64,000 bases of DNA from Arthrobacter oryzae (lineage in GTDB: Bacteria > Actinomycetota > Actinomycetes > Actinomycetales > Micrococcaceae), in the NCBI RefSeq assembly GCF_030812315.1, contig NZ_JAUSSM010000007.1, forward strand, positions 186,001 to 250,000. Reading direction: 5' to 3'. The stretch's first letter is position 1. Every line of letters starts with the position of its first letter. The notes beneath the pieces were generated by a model. That model was given only the letters and a program-made list of their open reading frames with translations. It ran no database searches and was not told the origin of the DNA. Position numbers and translations under genes: made by a program. This document shows, in pieces, positions 61,282 through 64,000 of the stretch.

Positions 61282-61653
61282 ATGCAGCTCGGCGCCTTCT
61301 CGATCAGCGTCAGCGTTAAGGACATCGCGGCATCGGCCGCGTTCTACGAGAAACTTGGCTTCAGCAGTTTCGGGGGCGACATCACCCAGAACTGGTTGAT
61401 CCTGAAGAACGGCGAGACCGTCATCGGCCTCTTCCAAGGGATGTTTGAGAAGAACATGCTGACCTTCAACCCGGGCTGGAACCAGAACGCCGAGGGGCTC
61501 GGCTCCTTCACCGATGCGCGCGAGCTCCAGCAGGACCTGAAAGCCCAGGGCACGGAGTTCGTTTCGGAGGCCGACGAGGCAACCACCGGGCCTGCGAGCT
61601 TCATCGTGGTGGACCCGGACGGCAGCCCGGTCCTTGTCGACCAGCACCGCTGA
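61282..61653 (+). CDS. VOC-superfamily protein (glyoxalase/bleomycin-resistance fold)
   Basis: This 123-residue protein follows a GGAG-rich site. It has the paired beta-alpha-beta-beta-beta units of the vicinal-oxygen-chelate fold: [20 protein letters not shown] at the start and [17 protein letters not shown] at the end. The metal-ligand positions are only partly of the usual His/Glu type, so enzymatic activity is uncertain. It is monocistronic between two family hairpins. Confidence 0.8.
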   Translation: MQLGAFSISVSVKDIAASAAFYEKLGFSSFGGDITQNWLILKNGETVIGLFQGMFEKNMLTFNPGWNQNAEGLGSFTDARELQQDLKAQGTEFVSEADEATTGPASFIVVDPDGSPVLVDQHR

Positions 61654-61672
61654 CCGGCACCGCCCGCAAACA

Positions 61673-61710
61673 AAGCAGACGACGGCGGGAGGTTCCGCCG
61701 TCGTGCGCTT
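61673..61710. terminator. Family hairpin between convergent VOC genes
   Basis: AAGCAGACGACGGCGG pairs with its complement with two mismatches, followed by a short pyrimidine run. It lies between genes at 61282-61653 and 61720-62109 and could serve both strands. Confidence 0.82.
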
Positions 61711-61719
61711 GAACCTGCA

Positions 61720-62109
61720 CTACTTGCCGGCGGGCTGGAACAGCTCCACCACGTTGCCGGCCGGATCTTCGAGCAGGATCTGCTGACCGCCCGGACCGGT
61801 GACAATGTCGTTCCGGAACGTGACGCCTGCCGCCCGCAGCCGGTCCACCTCAGCCGCGATATCGCCCACGATGAGGTGGATGCGGTTCCATCCGCCCGGT
61901 GAAGGCACCGTGCCATCCGGCATTGGCCGGCCGGCCGAGCTGGTTGGCCCGCTCAGCAGAAGCCGCAGCTGACCGCGGGCGACGTCCGCGAACGCCGGTG
62001 CGGCGCTCATACTTAGGGTGAATCCGAGGTGCTTTGTGTAGAAAGCGATCGCCGCGTCGACGTCGTCCACCATGTACCGGACGCTGACAAGGTCCGTGTC
62101 GTCGGGCAT
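61720..62109 (-). CDS. VOC-superfamily protein
   Basis: This 129-residue single-domain protein starts MPDDTDLVSVRYMVDDVDAA and continues IAFYTKHLGFTL, the first half of the VOC fold. NRIHLIVGDIAAEVDRLRAA and LLEDPAGNVVELFQPAG form the second. His and Glu in these positions (N-R-I-H, V-V-E-L-F) would make a metal site, so lyase, dioxygenase or binding activity is possible. It converges on the VOC gene at 61282 but does not closely resemble it. The substrate is unknown. Confidence 0.82.
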   Translation of the reverse strand: MPDDTDLVSVRYMVDDVDAAIAFYTKHLGFTLSMSAAPAFADVARGQLRLLLSGPTSSAGRPMPDGTVPSPGGWNRIHLIVGDIAAEVDRLRAAGVTFRNDIVTGPGGQQILLEDPAGNVVELFQPAGK

Positions 62110-62136
62110 TTCCAGCTCCTTTCCGAACTCGAGTGG

Positions 62137-62571
62137 TCACCCGGCGTCGGCTGGTTTGGCGAGCGATATTTCCGTGTGGGTAATGACGGCGGAGCACTGG
62201 AACTGCGCGCTGCAGGTTTGCAGGTAGACAGAAGCTGCGGCGGCACCTTCATTGAACGCCATCATGTTTGGAATGACTCGTATGGTGACTGTCTGGGCCT
62301 GCTTGGTGCAGCTGAGCTGATCGTTTCCGCCGCCGCCGGCGATCCGTCCTTCACTGACTCTTTGGGTGATTTGGACGACGGGAATTGCGATGATCAGGGC
62401 GGGGTCGGAGTCGCACACGAAGGTGACGGGAACATCCACCGCGGCGCCGTCGGCGACGAGTATTCCCGGGCCCGCGCTCACGAGTGCGGCGGGGGCTGCC
62501 TGCGCGGGGGTGGCGATGGTCACGAGCATTGCGGCAAGAGCGGCGGCGAGGCAGCTTCTGGTGCCTAACAT
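62137..62571 (-). CDS. Secreted hypothetical protein
   Basis: The 144-residue precursor has an ATG after AGGGAG and a Sec signal, SCLAAALAAMLVTIATPAQA, cleaved before APAAL. The mature part of about 120 residues is beta-rich with several cysteines (FVCDSDP, LSCTKQAQ, QTCSAQFQCS), which probably form disulfides outside the cell. I do not recognise a family; it may be an extracellular or wall-associated protein. It lies 27 bp upstream of the VOC gene on the same strand and may share its transcript. Confidence 0.7.
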   Translation of the reverse strand: MLGTRSCLAAALAAMLVTIATPAQAAPAALVSAGPGILVADGAAVDVPVTFVCDSDPALIIAIPVVQITQRVSEGRIAGGGGNDQLSCTKQAQTVTIRVIPNMMAFNEGAAAASVYLQTCSAQFQCSAVITHTEISLAKPADAG

Positions 62572-62775
62572 CAGGTTCTCCCTTGAATGGAGGCGTGGCG
62601 TCCTGTGTTCCGCATTGTCGGCCAGTGCGGTGACTGGGGCGTCTATTTATGTACGGGGCGTAGCCCCTGACGGCAGCGCCGTTCGGGGCGCCGCCTGATG
62701 CGGCCGAAAGTCCGGTTGGCCGAAGACTACTCACTACCTGCCGGTGTGACAATAGCAATCAGGCGACAACGCAAG

Positions 62776-62806
62776 CGGACGACGGCGGGAGATCCCGCCG
62801 TCGCCG
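62776..62806. terminator. Family hairpin fused to a truncated dehydrogenase
   Basis: CGGACGACGGCGGG has the partner CCCGCCGTCG around AGAT; the end of the right arm merges with ALDH coding sequence (CCGG instead of TCCG). The arm's end is also the break in the ALDH fragment. Confidence 0.8.
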
Positions 62807-63140
62807 GAGCCCTTGAATCCGCCCCAGGGCATTTCGTTGGCGATGACGAGGTGCGAATTGACCCAGACGGTGCCGAAGTCGAGCCGGCGGGGAGCGGACA
62901 GCGAGCGGGCCGAGTTCGTGGTCCACACCGAGGCGGCGAGACCGTAGACGGTTTGGTTGGCCCGGCTGATGGCCTCTTCCTCGGTGCTGAAGGTCTCCAC
63001 CGACACGACCGGGCCGAAGATCTCCGTGCTGGTGATCGCGGCTCCGGCAGGCACACCGGTCACGACGGTGGGTTCGATGAAGTAGCCCGCGCCCTCGATG
63101 GCGTTGCCTCCGACGGCGATCGTGAGGCCCTTCAAATCTT
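62807..63140 (-). pseudogene. Aldehyde dehydrogenase fragment cut at a hairpin
   Basis: The frame reads GLTIAVGGNAIEGAGYFIEP, TVVTGVPAGAAITSTEIFGP and later WVNSHLVIANEMPWGGFKGS before running into the hairpin. This is the C-terminal third of an NAD-dependent aldehyde dehydrogenase, nearest in pattern to the aminobutyraldehyde type. It lacks the N-terminal cofactor domain, the catalytic Cys and Glu, and the last 30 or so residues after GGFKGSG. It differs clearly from the intact enzyme at 24347, so it is not a recent copy of it. Confidence 0.82.
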
Positions 63141-63213
63141 TGCACATTGCACCAGACAGGACGGGAGGCGGGACGGTTTCGTCGAAACGGTGCGGGCACT
63201 GAAGAATGGGGGC

Positions 63214-63513
63214 ATGGCCGACATTATCGAATTCCTGGAAGCTCGGGTTGCCGAGGACGAGGCAGCCGCGGAGGAACTGGGGGAGATCGGACGAGGTCGC
63301 CAGGCGATCGGCGCCCGCCTCGAAGTTTCTCCGTTCGCAGCCGCCCGTGTGCTGGCCGAATGCGCCGCCAAGCGGAAGATTCTGGGGAACGTCCCGTTGG
63401 TTACTGACATACCGTCGCAGATGGGCGGGACCAGCGAGTACGTTCTGATGTGCCTGGCCTCTGTGTATAGCTGGCACCCGGAGTACCAGGAGGGCTGGTC
63501 CGTCGCCGGCTAG
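63214..63513 (+). CDS. DUF6221-like protein
   Basis: I start at the ATG at 63214. The 99-residue product begins ADIIEFLEARVAEDEAAAEE, has AAARVLAECAAKRKILGNVP in the middle and ends CLASVYSWHPEYQEGW. This pattern, with the helical N-terminus and W-H-P-x-Y-x-x-x-W tail, is that of DUF6221, small actinobacterial proteins also found in phages and mobile elements. No function is known. It abuts the aldehyde dehydrogenase fragment, so this spot is a junction of acquired and lost DNA. Confidence 0.72.
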   Translation: MADIIEFLEARVAEDEAAAEELGEIGRGRQAIGARLEVSPFAAARVLAECAAKRKILGNVPLVTDIPSQMGGTSEYVLMCLASVYSWHPEYQEGWSVAG

Positions 63514-63545
63514 GAGTCAGCTCGCCGCCTGCGACCAGCTGCCAG

Positions 63546-63794
63546 TCAATGCGGCACCAGCCCGCCGCGATGGCTGTTGGGCCGGGGTCCGTCTCCCGAA
63601 CCTTTGAACAGCCCGACGATGCCCCTGATCAAGCTGACTGTGGCAATCTTCAAGAGGAAAACCACACCCTGAATGGCTCCGGCCACAACCAGGAGCAGCA
63701 AAATCGTGACGAGGATCGGCAGCAGCAGAAGGACAATCACGGCAATTGCCGCCATGTACATGAGGGCATACCCGGCAGCGGCTGTCGGATCCAC
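63546..63794 (-). CDS. Small membrane protein
   Basis: I choose the GTG at 63794 because AGGAAG lies four bases upstream; a TTG at 63821 is the alternative. The 82-residue product has two hydrophobic segments (YMAAIAVIVLLLLPILVTIL and LLLVVAGAIQGVVFLLKIAT) and a hydrophilic tail ending GLFKGSGDGPRPNSHRGG. No motif or family is recognised. Confidence 0.55.
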   Translation of the reverse strand: MDPTAAAGYALMYMAAIAVIVLLLLPILVTILLLLVVAGAIQGVVFLLKIATVSLIRGIVGLFKGSGDGPRPNSHRGGLVPH

Positions 63795-63926
63795 TGGACT
63801 TCCTATCAACAACCGGACCAATTGCTCCGGATACCTGCTGCATTTTTAGCACCAAACTGCCAGCCTCAAACAGGGCCAATCGTCCCGGGTCATCATCCGG
63901 CGCCCGCCCTGGAGGCTGGAAAATAC

Positions 63927-63962
63927 GGAAGGGTGCAGCCCGTGCTCGGGGGGCACCCTTCC
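63927..63962. terminator. Terminator hairpin near the window end
   Basis: Ten-base arms GGAAGGGTGC and GCACCCTTCC flank a 16-nt loop. On the minus strand it follows the stop of the partial gene at 63976, and it is unrelated to the family hairpins. Confidence 0.7.
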
Positions 63963-63975
63963 TTGTGTTGCAGGC

Positions 63976-64000
63976 CTATTCCTTGAAGGCGTCCTTGACC
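63976..64000 (-). CDS. 3' end of a minus-strand gene, possibly CsbD-like
   Basis: The last 25 bp read VKDAFKE and stop on the minus strand, directly followed by the hairpin at 63927-63962. Such an ending is common in CsbD-family stress proteins, but seven residues are too few to assign it. Confidence 0.35.

Overview
The window is high-G+C actinobacterial DNA and most resembles Micrococcaceae of the Arthrobacter/Pseudarthrobacter type. Reasons are the GTG/TTG starts and G/C-ending codons, a DUF222-HNH protein, three GPP34-family proteins, the SCO1664/phosphomutase pair, a choline-to-betaine cluster and several leaderless-looking genes. I see no rRNA, tRNA, CRISPR array, integrase or transposase gene. 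The genus is an inference from gene content, not from a marker sequence.

Region 1 (1-5527) has visibly lower G+C and looks like an accessory island. It holds two small membrane proteins, an unrecognised protein, a decayed reading frame, the stranded tail of an ABC exporter and a KAP-family P-loop NTPase. Region 2 (5528-13980) is a cobalamin module: B12-dependent methionine synthase (metH) converges on a single-chain ECF transporter with a DUF4430-like lipoprotein. Between them sits an inserted serine-hydrolase-fold lipoprotein whose SxxK catalytic pair reads DxxM. It is flanked by a 46-bp duplication of the shared 3' end of metH and the transporter gene.

Region 3 (14000-20960) holds a GntR-MFS pair behind a perfect operator, the SCO1664/phosphomutase pair, and a MoxR-like ATPase with a VWA partner. 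Region 4 (20961-26610) is a choline/betaine unit: TetR, aldehyde dehydrogenase, GMC oxidoreductase and permease, with two tandem operators. Region 5 (26671-35940) carries a phospholipase-D-like protein, a GNAT, a LysR-controlled PrpF/MatC-like dicarboxylate unit, a headless LysR remnant and a secreted phosphoesterase.

Region 6 (36011-41857) is a GH32/ABC/LacI operon for a fructose-containing or related saccharide. Region 7 (41955-48310) has the first GPP34 gene, a HAD phosphatase, DUF222-HNH, an alpha/beta hydrolase, several gene fragments and a lower-G+C pair that includes a DUF3846 protein. Region 8 (48530-57456) is a second LacI/ABC operon with a DUF5060/apiosidase-like glycosidase, a D-apionate-lactonase-like protein and an SDR. 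It is the best candidate for an undescribed catabolic system. Region 9 (57489-64000) has an acetyltransferase-TetR pair, two adjacent GPP34 paralogues, VOC proteins, a secreted protein, an aldehyde dehydrogenase fragment and a DUF6221 protein.

Across 20.9-62.8 kb about a dozen near-identical intergenic hairpins recur, with consensus arm CGGACGACGGCGGG, a 4-nt loop and the complementary arm. They are probably terminators. Several lie directly against truncated genes, so they may also mark recombination junctions.
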